The notes beneath the pieces are model-generated. The model was not told the origin of the DNA and ran no database searches. It saw nothing but the letters and a program-made list of their open reading frames with translations. Position numbers and translations under genes: made by a program. This document shows, piece after piece, positions 9,104 through 18,245 of a stretch of DNA of 64,000 nucleotides. The stretch covers positions 1-64,000 of the forward strand of contig CAZTVF010000002.1 of assembly GCA_964616985.1 (NCBI GenBank), in the 5' to 3' direction. The stretch is from CAZTVF01 sp964616985 (GTDB lineage Bacteria; Planctomycetota; Phycisphaerae; SM23-33). How positions within the stretch are numbered: the first letter of the stretch is position 1; each line of letters opens with the position of its first letter.

Positions 9104-9273
9104 CGGCTGGAACTGTACGACGTCACCCACGACGTGGGCGAGACGAGAGACCTGGCGGCCGAGCGGCCCGATCTGGCGGCGCGGTTGACAAGATGTTTTC
9201 GGACTGGCTGGAGGAAACCGGCGCGCGCCTGCCGCAGGCAAACCCCGACCACGTGCCGTGGGACCTAGACTAA
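9104..9273 (+). pseudogene. Relic sulfatase C-terminal tail
   Basis: These 170 bases closely match the last 171 bases of the sulfatase gene at 6390-7781, including the stop region. They encode a degenerate ELYDVTHDVGETRDLA followed by DWLEETGARLPQANPD and WDLD. One base is missing near 9182-9196, which shifts the frame in the middle. There is no upstream sulfatase body and the similarity starts abruptly next to the intergenic element. It is a remnant of a second, lost sulfatase copy or of a tandem duplication of the sulfatase-oxidoreductase pair. Confidence 0.9.
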
Positions 9274-9440
9274 GACCTCTGTCTGACTTCGTCTGATGGG
9301 TGGCCGCCCTCCCTTGACCAGGCAGCCGCCCTTGGATCCCATCAGCAATAAATCGCTGGGATATTCATCGCGCCTACAATGCTTCGGCCTCCGGCAAGGA
9401 ATGCGCGGGGGAACGGTCCGTCAGACACAAGGAGCCGGTC

Positions 9441-9791
9441 ATGCTTGACCGCATGTCGCAGATTCAGAATGAAGCGCAGTTCGCACGCGAGGTGCTCGAT
9501 TCGTCCATGCCCGTGGCCGTCGAGTTCTACGCAACCTGGTGCCCGCACTGCCGCCGGTTCACGCCCCTGTTTGCCGAACTGGGCCGGGCCTACGAGGGCC
9601 GGGTGAAGTTCGCGCAGACCGACGTTGATGCCGCGAGTGACCTGGAGCTGGCCTACAAGGTGGAGCGCATCCCCACGGTGATCCTCTTCCGTGACGGGCG
9701 CGAGGTGAAGCGTTGGATCAACGATCGCGACCGCTCCTCGTACGAGCAGGCCTTTGACGCGCTGCTGCCGCCGGCGCGAAAGGCCTCGTAG
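9441..9791 (+). CDS. Thioredoxin-family protein
   Basis: The 116-residue protein has the thioredoxin fold with the redox motif C34-P-H-C37 (FYATWCPHCRRF) and the cis-proline P78 (ERIPTVILF). CPHC rather than CGPC is more like oxidising or specialised thioredoxins. It has no signal peptide, so it should be cytoplasmic. AAGGAG lies six bases before the ATG and supports the start. It would act as a small thiol-disulfide reductant; the partner is unknown. Confidence 0.9.
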   Translation: MLDRMSQIQNEAQFAREVLDSSMPVAVEFYATWCPHCRRFTPLFAELGRAYEGRVKFAQTDVDAASDLELAYKVERIPTVILFRDGREVKRWINDRDRSSYEQAFDALLPPARKAS

Positions 9792-9841
9792 ACGCCGGCA
9801 TGGGCGAGATGCGATTGCCCGCCACGCGGCGCAGGAGGTAG

Positions 9842-9892
9842 AATCGTGTGGATCGGCCCGGTGTTGCTGAGGCAACCGATGTCAGGGCCCTG
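9842..9892 (+). repeat. Intergenic structured element, copy B (5' UTR)
   Basis: This second copy of the element at 9050-9102 ends eight bases before the ATG of the HEAT/propeller gene, overlapping the start of its GGAGA ribosome-binding site. GGCCC/GGGCC and GTTGC/GCAAC pairings are kept, and an alternative ATCGG/CCGAT pairing is also possible. It is either a repeat element or a cis-regulatory RNA. Confidence 0.5.
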
Positions 9893-9900
9893 GAGACAGC

Positions 9901-11577
9901 ATGATTCACTACCTCCTGGCGGCGCGCGGTCGTCTGAACAGCCTTCTCGTTGTCGTCGCAGTGCTGGCCGCCGCGGCCACGTCGCAGGCGGCGGCACCGG
10001 CCACGTCTGCCCCCGCGCCCAGCCGCGACGCGAACTGGCTCGTAAACAACGGCATCGCCCCTGACGCCAACGGCGTCGCGGCGTACCTGCGGCGCGTATA
10101 TGCCGACAATGCGGGCACCGGCCTGATCGACCAGTTGATCAAGCAGCTTGGCGCCGACCGCTACCAGGACCGCGAGGACGCGACCCAGCGCCTGCTCGCG
10201 ATGGCCACCATCCCCGACAGCGCCCTTCGCGCGGCCGCCAAGTCCGACGACGCCGAGATCCGCACCCGGGCCGAGGACATCCTCCGCCGGGCCAACTTCC
10301 GCGCCGGCGACACCACGATGCTGGCGGCCTTGCGGCTGATCCAGTCGCGCGGCATGAAGGGCCTGGCGGCCGAGGTGCTCGACGTGGCCGGGGTGTATCC
10401 CGATCCGCGGATTCAGCGTGCGCTATCGGCCGCCGTCGCGGCGACCGCCGGTCCCAAGGACGCCGACCTGCTGCGCAAGGCCATCAAGGGCAATGCCGCG
10501 GCCAAGGCGGGGGTGGCCGTTGCGGCGCTGCCCGTGGCCGGCGCGGACGCCGCGGAGATCCGGGCGCTTCTGGACGATCCGCGCGAGGGTGTCCGCCTTG
10601 CCGCCGCCCGCATCCTGGCCGACACCGGCGACCGCGCGTGCCTGGCGGCGCTCGTTCGCGGCCTGTCGTCGGAGGACGTGACGGCCCGCACCGAGAGCAT
10701 CCTCGTTCTCCGCGGGCTGACGGGGCAGAAGATTCCGTATAGCGCCTACGAGCCGCCGGATGCCCGCAAGCACGCCGCCGGCGAGTGGCTCAAATGGGTT
10801 CAGACCGAAGGCCAGACCGCCAAGCTCGTGTTCCCCGTGCCGCCGGGCCAGCCGGAACTGGGCCGAACGCTTTTGTGCGTGCCCGGGCAGAACGCCGTGA
10901 TCGAGCTGGACGCCGACGGCAACGAGGTGTTCCGCGTCAAGGTCGAGTCGTCCTGGGGCTGCCAGGGCCTGCCCAACGGGCATCGCATGGTGGCCAGCTA
11001 CGGGGGGCGGTACGTGGCCGAATACGACGCCAACGGCCTGGAGGTGTGGAAGAAGAAGGACCTGCCCGGCGGGGCGATGAGCGTGCAGCGTCTGCCCAAC
11101 GGCAACACGCTGGTCGCCTGTTCCGACGCGCAGCAGGTGCTGGAGATCAAACCCGACGGTTCGACGGCGTGGCAGTTGCCGCTGCAGGGCCGGCCGGCCA
11201 TGGCCACGCGCCTCGAAAGCGGCAATACGCTGGTATGTCTGCACCAAGCCAACCGCGTGGTCGAGATCGACGGCGAGGGTAAGGAGGTCTGGCATCTGGA
11301 CGGCGTGCAGGACCCGCAGGCGGCCCAGCGCCTGGAGAATGGAAACACGCTGGTGACGCTGACGACGGCGGGTGTCGTCCGCGAGTACACGCCCGACCAC
11401 GAGGTTGTATGGAGCAACACCGATAATCTCACGGTTGTGCTCGACGCCCAGAGGCTGCCCAACGGCAACGTGCTGGCCGTCGAACAGGCCGGGACGCTCG
11501 TCGAACTCGGCCCCGACGGCAAGGTCATCTCCCGCCGCGATTTCAAGCAGAGCATCAGCCGCGTGTGCCGGTACTAA
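9901..11577 (+). CDS. Secreted HEAT-repeat / beta-propeller protein
   Basis: The 558-residue protein begins with a signal peptide (hydrophobic LLVVVAVLAAAATS, then AAAPA). Residues of about 75-260 are alpha-helical HEAT-like repeats rich in Ala, Leu and Asp. From about residue 310 the sequence is a repeated propeller of roughly 40-residue blades with the pattern RLPNGNTLV...VLEIKPDG, as in PQQ-like or arylsulfotransferase-type propellers. No catalytic motif was recognised, so it probably binds a partner or ligand outside the cytoplasm. GGAGA lies just before the ATG, and a structured repeat occupies the leader. It lies between thioredoxin and a sulfatase on the same strand. Confidence 0.75.
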   Translation: MIHYLLAARGRLNSLLVVVAVLAAAATSQAAAPATSAPAPSRDANWLVNNGIAPDANGVAAYLRRVYADNAGTGLIDQLIKQLGADRYQDREDATQRLLAMATIPDSALRAAAKSDDAEIRTRAEDILRRANFRAGDTTMLAALRLIQSRGMKGLAAEVLDVAGVYPDPRIQRALSAAVAATAGPKDADLLRKAIKGNAAAKAGVAVAALPVAGADAAEIRALLDDPREGVRLAAARILADTGDRACLAALVRGLSSEDVTARTESILVLRGLTGQKIPYSAYEPPDARKHAAGEWLKWVQTEGQTAKLVFPVPPGQPELGRTLLCVPGQNAVIELDADGNEVFRVKVESSWGCQGLPNGHRMVASYGGRYVAEYDANGLEVWKKKDLPGGAMSVQRLPNGNTLVACSDAQQVLEIKPDGSTAWQLPLQGRPAMATRLESGNTLVCLHQANRVVEIDGEGKEVWHLDGVQDPQAAQRLENGNTLVTLTTAGVVREYTPDHEVVWSNTDNLTVVLDAQRLPNGNVLAVEQAGTLVELGPDGKVISRRDFKQSISRVCRY

Positions 11578-11679
11578 GCCGTCTTGCATAAGTCCCGACG
11601 GGTGCCATGCCGAAGCGCCGCGTCGTTGCGACTCGCCGGCATGCCTCGACCGGTTGGTGCGCTGTCAGTCGTGATGGGC

Positions 11680-11697
11680 GGCGGCCTGGAGGCCGCC
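11680..11697. repeat. GGCGGCCT palindrome upstream of sulfatase
   Basis: The same 8-bp stem as at 1038-1057 (GGCGGCCT / AGGCCGCC) occurs here with a GG loop, 20 bases before the sulfatase ATG. Its reuse in two unrelated intergenic regions points to a dispersed palindromic repeat rather than two independent terminators. Confidence 0.45.
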
Positions 11698-11717
11698 ATC
11701 CCTCGAAAGGCCCAGTC

Positions 11718-13226
11718 ATGAATGTCATCGTCATCGTCTGTGACACGCTCCGCCGCGACCACTGCGGCCCATACAACCTTGGCCGACCGCTGGACGAATG
11801 CGGCAGCCGCGAGGCCCCGCACTGGGTCGTGCCTACGCCGAACATCGACCGCCTTGCGGCCCAGGGCACGGTCTTCGACCAGTGCTACTGCGGCTCGACG
11901 CCCTGCATGCCCGCGCGCCGCGACATCTACACCGGCCGCTACGAATTCCTCTGGCGAGGCTGGGGGCCGCTGGAGGAGGACGACCGCGACCTGCCGCGGC
12001 AGGTGTCCGGCCCGCCGAACCAGTCGCTGACGAAGATGGCCCAGCAGAAGCTGCCGGTCAGCTATCTCGTCACCGATCATTTCCACCTGTGGGAGCAGGG
12101 CAGCGGCAACTACCACATGGGATACAGCGGCTTCGAGTTTATCCGCGGCAAGGAGGCCGACGCTTGGCGGACCGACCCCGTCGACTTCGACTGCCCGCCG
12201 TCGGAGCGGCTGGCGAAGAACGAACGCCACTGGCGGAACGTGAAGTTCATCCGCCGCACCGAGGACGACTGGTTCAGCCCGCAGGTCTTCGCGCGGTCGG
12301 CCGAGTGGCTCGACGCAAACCAAGCGCACGAGAACTTCTATCTGCACATCGACTGCTTCGATCCGCATGAGCCCCTCGACCCGCCCGAAGAGCTGGTGAA
12401 GCTGTTCGACCCCGAGGGCTACAGCCGCTTCCCCGCGGCCAATTGGCCGTACGCGCCATGGCGCGGGCAGATGACGCCCGAGGCGTTCCAGAATGCCCGG
12501 GCGCGCTATGCCGCCAACGTCGTGCTGGTCGATCGCGCGTTGGGCAAGTTGGTGGCGGCCATGGACCGCAACGACCTGTGGAAGGACACCGTCGTCATCC
12601 TGACTACGGATCATGGCACGTTCAACGGCGATCACGGCCGCATCGGCAAGCTGCAAACGCATGAGTTCGCGGCGTGTGGACACATCCCGTTCATCGTGGC
12701 CCATCCGGGCGGGTGCGGCCAGCGGCGCCAGCAGCTCGTGCAGTTGGTGGACATCTATCCGACGGTGCTGGCCGCAGTGGGACGGCCTTGCCCGGCGGAC
12801 ATCCATGGCGTGAACTTGCTGCCGGCCTTGACCGACGCCTCCGCCCCCACGCGTGACTTCGCCATCATGGGCCAGTTCGGCCAGAGCGTGTCGATCACCG
12901 ACGGCCGCTGGACTCTGCACCAGGCGCCGGTGGCGGGCAACCAGCCGCTGAACTGGTACGGCTCGTGCCTGGCGAAGTTCCTGCCGTGCGAGCTAGGCGC
13001 CTACGACGGTCGCTGCCGGCCGGTGCTTGCCGATCGGCACATCAATCGCTACTGGTGGGGGACGCCCACGTGGCTGAGCGACCGCACCACCGACCCGAGC
13101 GAGTTGACGAACCTCGCCGATCACGACGCCGCCGGTCTCGCCCGCATGCAGCACGCCCTGGCGCAGACCCTGAGCCGCCTCGACGCACCTCGCGAGCAGT
13201 TCGCCCGCCTGGGCCTGCCGTCATGA
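11718..13226 (+). CDS. Sulfatase (CMPAR type)
   Basis: The 502-residue protein has the sulfatase fold. A metal-binding aspartate is seen in IVCDTLRRDH (D9), the maturation motif is C63-M-P-A-R, and the distal metal motif LTTDHG is near residue 298. A long insertion before the motif (residues 17-40) distinguishes it from the other sulfatases here. No signal peptide is present. The ATG is preceded by GAAAGG. The longer upstream reading frame from 11607 runs through the palindromic repeat and is not used. The gene is followed by the GNAT gene after 165 bases. Confidence 0.92.
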   Translation: MNVIVIVCDTLRRDHCGPYNLGRPLDECGSREAPHWVVPTPNIDRLAAQGTVFDQCYCGSTPCMPARRDIYTGRYEFLWRGWGPLEEDDRDLPRQVSGPPNQSLTKMAQQKLPVSYLVTDHFHLWEQGSGNYHMGYSGFEFIRGKEADAWRTDPVDFDCPPSERLAKNERHWRNVKFIRRTEDDWFSPQVFARSAEWLDANQAHENFYLHIDCFDPHEPLDPPEELVKLFDPEGYSRFPAANWPYAPWRGQMTPEAFQNARARYAANVVLVDRALGKLVAAMDRNDLWKDTVVILTTDHGTFNGDHGRIGKLQTHEFAACGHIPFIVAHPGGCGQRRQQLVQLVDIYPTVLAAVGRPCPADIHGVNLLPALTDASAPTRDFAIMGQFGQSVSITDGRWTLHQAPVAGNQPLNWYGSCLAKFLPCELGAYDGRCRPVLADRHINRYWWGTPTWLSDRTTDPSELTNLADHDAAGLARMQHALAQTLSRLDAPREQFARLGLPS

Positions 13227-13391
13227 AGGTGATCAAACAGGCCAGGGGTCGATGTCGAAGGAAGCGTCGGTGGGGAATCCGCTTGCCAAGGCACGGCGGG
13301 CAGATACGATGATGAAACCGCTGACGGCTGTCGTCGGCAAAAGGCATTCGGGAAACCATCATCCGTCAGTCGCTGGGGCGCGAGGTGTGCA

Positions 13392-13904
13392 TTGGACGCG
13401 AACGTTACCATCCGCGGTGAAACCGAGTCGGACTTCGAGTCGATATCCCAAGTCACCAAAGCTGCCTTTGCGGATTGTCCGCATGGCAACCACACGGAGC
13501 AGTTTATTGTCAGCGCGTTGCGAAATGCGGGCGCGCTGATGATCTCGCTGGTTGCAGAAGCCGAGGGCAAGGTCGTGGGCCACATAGCGTTCTCGCCCGT
13601 GGTCGTCTCCGATGGCAGACCCGGCTGGTACGGGCTGGGCCCCATTTCTGTCCTGCCGGAGTTGCAGAAACGGGGCATAGGACGATCGCTCATGCGCGAA
13701 GGGCTGTCTGCGCTGAGGGCATTGGGAGCGGAAGGTTGCGTGCTCGTGGGCGATCCGGGCTACTACGAACGGTTTGGGTTCAGAAGTCTTCCCGGCGTGA
13801 CCATTGACGGCGTGCCGCACGAGAACGTTCTTGCGTTGCCTTTCAGTGCCAGCAAGATCAGCGGCAGTTTCACGTTTCATGAGGGCTTTTTTGCACAAAG
13901 CTGA
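13392..13904 (+). CDS. GNAT-family N-acetyltransferase (YhbS-like)
   Basis: The 170-residue protein transfers an acetyl group from acetyl-CoA. The acetyl-CoA pyrophosphate loop is visible as LQKRGIGRSLMREGL (R/Q-x-x-G-x-G pattern), preceded by the strand LGPISVLPE. The C-terminal GDPGYYERFGF is typical of the YhbS-like subgroup (COG3153). It starts at TTG with GAGG seven bases upstream; no in-frame ATG gives a better N-terminus. The acceptor substrate is unknown and no operon partner is obvious. Confidence 0.88.
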   Translation: MDANVTIRGETESDFESISQVTKAAFADCPHGNHTEQFIVSALRNAGALMISLVAEAEGKVVGHIAFSPVVVSDGRPGWYGLGPISVLPELQKRGIGRSLMREGLSALRALGAEGCVLVGDPGYYERFGFRSLPGVTIDGVPHENVLALPFSASKISGSFTFHEGFFAQS

Positions 13905-14039
13905 CACGATTCGGAGGCAATCTCTTTGGATGGTGGATGATGACGCCGTCAGAGATCTGCATCGAGGGCCCCGTTCATCGCCGTGGTGTCTCGATTGCTG
14001 CCCATTCCACCAATGCGACTATCTCCTGCAGGAGCCACA

Positions 14040-15332
14040 GTGATCTTGAGATTCTGCCCGCGGCTGCGAGTGCTATCCCTGCTACTGATCAGCTTGTCTG
14101 CCGCCATCCTGCTGTCGGCGAGCCCGGCGCAGGCAGAGCCCCACGCAGCCGGCCAGGCGGGTTCGGCTGCGCCGCCGCTGGTGGCGGGCATTCGCCTGGA
14201 GTTTCTTCTGTTCGCCTTGGTTTTGTTGGGCGTGGCGGTGCTCCATCGCCGCACCTTTGAAGTCGCGTTGGTCGGCCTGGTGGCCATCACCGCCTACCGC
14301 GTCCTTGCCACCCCGTTCGATGTGTTCGGCCACTTTCATGACGAGTGGTCGCTGCTGCTGAACCTGTTTGGCCTGCTGATGGGCTTCGCTCTGCTGTCTC
14401 GCCATTTTGCGGAGTCGCATCTGCCGGCCGTGCTGCCCCGGTGGCTTCCGTCAGGCTGGAAGGGCGGCCTGATGCTTCTGGTGACGATCTTCCTATTGTC
14501 CTCCTTCCTGGACAACATCGCCGCGGCCATGATTGGCGGCACGATCGCGATCATCGTCTTCCGCGGCCACGTCCACCCCGGGTATCTTGCCGCGATCGTG
14601 GCTGCCAGCAATGCTGGCGGGGCCGGCAGCGTGGTCGGTGACACGACCACCACGATGATGTGGATCGACGGCGTGTCTGCCTATGACATGCTGAACGCCT
14701 ACGTTGGGGCCATCGCGAGCCTGGCCGTATTCGGCTTGCTGGCCGCCCACCAGCAGCAACGCCATCACCCGATCACGCGGGCGAGTGAGGACCGCCGCGT
14801 CGATGGAGTCCGCTTGCTGATCGTGGCCAGCATCCTGGCCGGTGCGATCGTGGCCAATCTCCTGACCGGTTTTCCCGCGGCGGGCGTATGGGTGGCCCTG
14901 CTGGTCGGCGCCTGCTTCCGCAAGACCCACTGGCACGAGTTGCGCCTGTCGCTCAAAGGCAGTCTGTTCCTGGTCATGCTCGTGTGGTGCGCATCGCTCA
15001 TGCCGGTGGATGCGCTGCCCGAGGCGAGCTGGATGAGCTGTTTCGCGATGGGTGCTTTGTCATCGGTCTTCGATAACATCCCGCTCACGAAGCTGGCGAT
15101 CGATCAAGGCGGTTACGATTGGGGCTATGTCGCCTACGCCGTCGGCTATGGCGGGTCCATGACGTGGTTCGGATCCTCGGCGGGCGTGGCACTGACCAAC
15201 ATGTTTCCCGAGGCCAGGTCCGTCTGGAACTGGTCACGGCATGGATGGCACGTGGCCGTCGGCTACCTGGTGGGTTTCGCGGTGATGCTGGCCTTGCTGG
15301 GCTGGCATCCGCACGTGCTGCACAGACTGTAG
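14040..15332 (+). CDS. NhaD-like Na+/H+ antiporter / ion transporter
   Basis: The 430-residue membrane protein has about ten hydrophobic segments. It carries FLDNIAAAMIGGTIA and SNAGGAGSVVGDTTTTMMW, which match the NhaD branch of the ion-transporter superfamily (DN...SNAGGAWSPIGDVTTTMLW in NhaD). A second inverted copy of the motif occurs near the C-terminus (VFDNIPLTKLA, then GYGGSMTWFGSSAGV). It probably exchanges Na+ for H+. The GTG start at 14040 follows AGGAG by five bases; a signal-like segment (SLLLISLSAAILLSASPAQA) follows. An upstream in-frame start at 13983 lacks such a site. Confidence 0.8.
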   Translation: MILRFCPRLRVLSLLLISLSAAILLSASPAQAEPHAAGQAGSAAPPLVAGIRLEFLLFALVLLGVAVLHRRTFEVALVGLVAITAYRVLATPFDVFGHFHDEWSLLLNLFGLLMGFALLSRHFAESHLPAVLPRWLPSGWKGGLMLLVTIFLLSSFLDNIAAAMIGGTIAIIVFRGHVHPGYLAAIVAASNAGGAGSVVGDTTTTMMWIDGVSAYDMLNAYVGAIASLAVFGLLAAHQQQRHHPITRASEDRRVDGVRLLIVASILAGAIVANLLTGFPAAGVWVALLVGACFRKTHWHELRLSLKGSLFLVMLVWCASLMPVDALPEASWMSCFAMGALSSVFDNIPLTKLAIDQGGYDWGYVAYAVGYGGSMTWFGSSAGVALTNMFPEARSVWNWSRHGWHVAVGYLVGFAVMLALLGWHPHVLHRL

Positions 15333-15438
15333 GCGGATCCGTTCGCCACGTGGTGCCGCCTTTGGATATGCGCCTGCGCGGTCCGGATCGAAGCATCGAA
15401 CCCAAGGCGCCGCCAGCCCGCCGGGTCGGCGTCGCTCC

Positions 15439-16734
15439 CTAAGCGTGCGCATGCCCAGCGGCCATGCGCGAGACGATCTGGGGATAGCGAGCGGCGAGAT
15501 CGTGCTCGTCCCATGGATCCTGGCGGCGGCTGAACAGTTGTGGCGCCTGGCCGTCGCAGCACACGCACTTCCATTCACCGTCGACGATCATCCGCCAGTC
15601 CGCCAGGCCCACGCAAACGCATGAACGAGGCGCCGCCGTCTGGCCGGCCAGCACGGCACGCAGGCTTCGCGCATCGGTGTCTTCCATGGCGGGAAGGCCG
15701 GCGAAATCCAGCATCGTCGCCGACAGGTCATGCAGTGCCGCCGGCGTCTCACACGTCCGACCCGCCTCAATGCCGGGACCGGCCAAGATCATAGGGATGC
15801 CCGCCGAGGGCGTTCGCCAGTGGCTCTTGTGCCACCGGCCACAGTCGCCGAGCATCTCGCCGTGGTCGCTGGAGTAGATCACAATCGTATTGTTCAGGTC
15901 GCCCCGCTCGGCCACGGCCTCGATGAACCGGCCCACGTTGCGGTCAATGTTCTCGAGCATGGCCGCGTAGTTGCGGCGGATGGGCTGGTGGATATCCGCT
16001 CCGCCGACGCCCGCGTGGGGCATGGGGAATTCCACGTCCTGCCATCGCGCCTGCATTGCCGCCGTCACATCCCAGGGCTCATGCGGGCCGGTGAAGTTGA
16101 CCACGAGGTGCCACGGGCGGCCGGGTTCCACATCTCGCAGCAGCGCCAGGCCATTGTCGCTGAGCCAGTTGTCGCAGTAAGCATCGTCCGGCAGCGGGGT
16201 GGGGTGGGTCGCGAGGTGATCCTTGCGGCGCGAGTCGAAGTCGGCCACGTGAGCCTCGCGCAGCCCGCGCCCCTGCAGGAAGCTCATGTAAGGGCCCCTG
16301 GGGGCTACGCGGCCGCTGTTGACGGCGTCCCACTTGCCCTCGTTGTCGATGCCGCCGGTGAAGCCCCACTCGTGCAGGCGCCGCCGGCCGTGCATCTCCC
16401 AGTCGTGCAGTCCCTTGGCCAGGTCGAACTTTCCGCAGCCCAGCACGGCATAGCCCCCCTGGCGTAGCGACTGGTAATACGTGGGCAGGCCCAGCGGGAG
16501 ATTGTCATCGTTGCCCGCGACGCCGCAGCGAGCGTAGCTTCTCCCCGTGGCCAGGCAGGCCCGTGCGGGGGCGCACAGCGGACTGGGCGTGAAGGCGTTG
16601 GTGAACGTCGTTCCCCGCTGCATCAGTCGCTGGAGATTCGGCATCCGCACCGGCGCCTCGCCGCCGGGTAGAAAGTCATGACGGTGCTGATCGGGCAGCA
16701 GGAACAGGAAGTTGGGGCGCGGAGCCTCTTTCAT
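15439..16734 (-). CDS. Sulfatase (CAPAR type)
   Basis: The 431-residue protein carries the sulfatase hallmarks: Asp15 in LLPDQHRHD, C54-A-P-A-R for formylglycine formation, and YSSDHGEMLGD as the distal metal site. No export signal is present. Its ATG overlaps the stop of the upstream sulfatase in an ATGA arrangement, so the pair is translationally coupled and the two enzymes are made together. It is the last gene of the GntR-led operon. Confidence 0.93.
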   Translation of the reverse strand: MKEAPRPNFLFLLPDQHRHDFLPGGEAPVRMPNLQRLMQRGTTFTNAFTPSPLCAPARACLATGRSYARCGVAGNDDNLPLGLPTYYQSLRQGGYAVLGCGKFDLAKGLHDWEMHGRRRLHEWGFTGGIDNEGKWDAVNSGRVAPRGPYMSFLQGRGLREAHVADFDSRRKDHLATHPTPLPDDAYCDNWLSDNGLALLRDVEPGRPWHLVVNFTGPHEPWDVTAAMQARWQDVEFPMPHAGVGGADIHQPIRRNYAAMLENIDRNVGRFIEAVAERGDLNNTIVIYSSDHGEMLGDCGRWHKSHWRTPSAGIPMILAGPGIEAGRTCETPAALHDLSATMLDFAGLPAMEDTDARSLRAVLAGQTAAPRSCVCVGLADWRMIVDGEWKCVCCDGQAPQLFSRRQDPWDEHDLAARYPQIVSRMAAGHAHA

Positions 16735-18212
16735 GTTGATGACCCCGCCGGGCGAGAGGTCGCGACGCCGCGGAGTTTCTCATACTTGCGTCGGTAGTCG
16801 GCGAGCATGTCGTTGTGCGTTGCCCCCTCGACGGGGCCGTGCACGATGGGGTCGTCCATCTCGCGCAGCCACGCGTCCATCTTGCCCTTGAGATCTCCGA
16901 GGACGGCCGCCTGTGTGGGCTGGTCGGCAACATTCGCCAGTTCCAGCGGATCGGTCCGCAGGTCATAGAGTTCGTAGGGTGGGCACACCCGACCGGTGGA
17001 ATCGATGGGCACGAGGTTGCGGATGAGCTTATGCGTGGGCGTTCGCACGGAGTAGTTCAGGCCATCCACCCAACTGCTATACACCACCGGCCGCGGAGAG
17101 GGCTTGGCGGCGACGTCCGCGAGGCAGCCTTCGGCGAAGCTGACGCCCTGGAGGTTGGCGGGAACCGTGATGCCCGTCAGCGCCGCGAGTGTTGGCAGGA
17201 AATCGACGTTGCCTAGCAGCCAATCGCACGTGCGGCCGCCGGCGACGCCACCCGCCGGCCAGCGCATCACGAAGGCGATGCCCACGCCGCCGTCGTACAT
17301 CGTCCACTTGCCGCCGGGCAATTCCACGCCATGGTCGGTGTTGAACAGCACCAGCGTGTCCTGATCCAGTCCCGTCTGCGCAAGGGCATCGAGGATGATG
17401 CCCACGGCCGCGTCGGCTTGGCGAAGCGATCCCTGCAACTCGGCGATGTGTTTGTTGGTCGCCGCCTCATCGCCGCCGAAGCGCGCGAGGATCGCCTTCC
17501 ATGCCGGCCAGGCGTGCCTCTGTGCGTAAGGCGGAATCCACGTGCCCTTCTCGCTGTCGGATTTGCAGCCGCCGAAGTCGTAGGGTGTGTGCGTCTCATG
17601 GAAGCCCACCTGAGCATAGAACGGGGAATCGCCCGCCCGCCGCGTTCGGAGGAAGTCGGCCACCTTCTGTGCCACTTGCGGCGCGGTGACCTTGGCCTTG
17701 CCTGCGACGCCATGGGCGGAGACATCGTTGAAGCCCATGCGGGCGATGAACTTCGTCTCGTGCTGCAGGCCGAACATGGCAGTATGGTAGCCCGCCGCCC
17801 GCAGCACGGACGAGAGGTGCTGGCGATAGTCGTTGAGCTCCCAGTTCCAACTGCCGCCGGCGAGGCCCACCAGCCCGTTGGCGAGCGGATAGCGCCCCGT
17901 CAGCAGCGCCCCGCGTGACGGGCTGCAGATGGGGCTGGCGGCATACATCTGCGAGAATCGCACGCCGGTGGCGGCCAACTCGTCGATCCGCGGCGTCTGC
18001 GCCGTCGCGGCCCCATAGCAGCCGAAGTGCCGCCCGCTGTCGTGCGTGGTGATGATCAGCACGTTGGGCCGCCTGGGCGAAGCGCCAACCGCCGGCGCTG
18101 CCGCCTGCGAGGCCGGCCCCGGCCGCGGACTGCATCCAACCGCGCCCGCCGCCAACGCCGCCGCCGCGCCTGCCGTCGCCTTCATGAACTGCCTCCTGCT
18201 GATTCGATTCAT
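16731..18212 (-). CDS. Tat-exported lipoprotein sulfatase (CSPSR type)
   Basis: The 493-residue sulfatase starts with a twin-arginine signal (ISRRQFMKATAG) and an Ala-rich hydrophobic stretch, ending in a possible lipobox (AVGC27). It is probably exported folded and lipid-anchored. H57-D58 lie at the first metal site (IITTHDSG), C96-S-P-S-R is the formylglycine motif, and FNTDHGVELPGG is the distal metal site. AAGGAGA precedes the ATG. It is paralogous to the sulfatase at 61601, with a nearly identical leader. The operon order is GntR regulator, CBM9/GH123-like protein, this gene, then the CAPAR sulfatase. Confidence 0.93.
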   Translation of the reverse strand: MNRISRRQFMKATAGAAAALAAGAVGCSPRPGPASQAAAPAVGASPRRPNVLIITTHDSGRHFGCYGAATAQTPRIDELAATGVRFSQMYAASPICSPSRGALLTGRYPLANGLVGLAGGSWNWELNDYRQHLSSVLRAAGYHTAMFGLQHETKFIARMGFNDVSAHGVAGKAKVTAPQVAQKVADFLRTRRAGDSPFYAQVGFHETHTPYDFGGCKSDSEKGTWIPPYAQRHAWPAWKAILARFGGDEAATNKHIAELQGSLRQADAAVGIILDALAQTGLDQDTLVLFNTDHGVELPGGKWTMYDGGVGIAFVMRWPAGGVAGGRTCDWLLGNVDFLPTLAALTGITVPANLQGVSFAEGCLADVAAKPSPRPVVYSSWVDGLNYSVRTPTHKLIRNLVPIDSTGRVCPPYELYDLRTDPLELANVADQPTQAAVLGDLKGKMDAWLREMDDPIVHGPVEGATHNDMLADYRRKYEKLRGVATSRPAGSST

Positions 18213-18245
18213 GTCCTGTCTCCTTCGTAGGCGTGTGCAAACTGC

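Noticed and set aside
13227..13391. Small gene between sulfatase and GNAT gene
   Set aside because: Open frames here are short, Arg/Lys-rich and without a ribosome-binding site.
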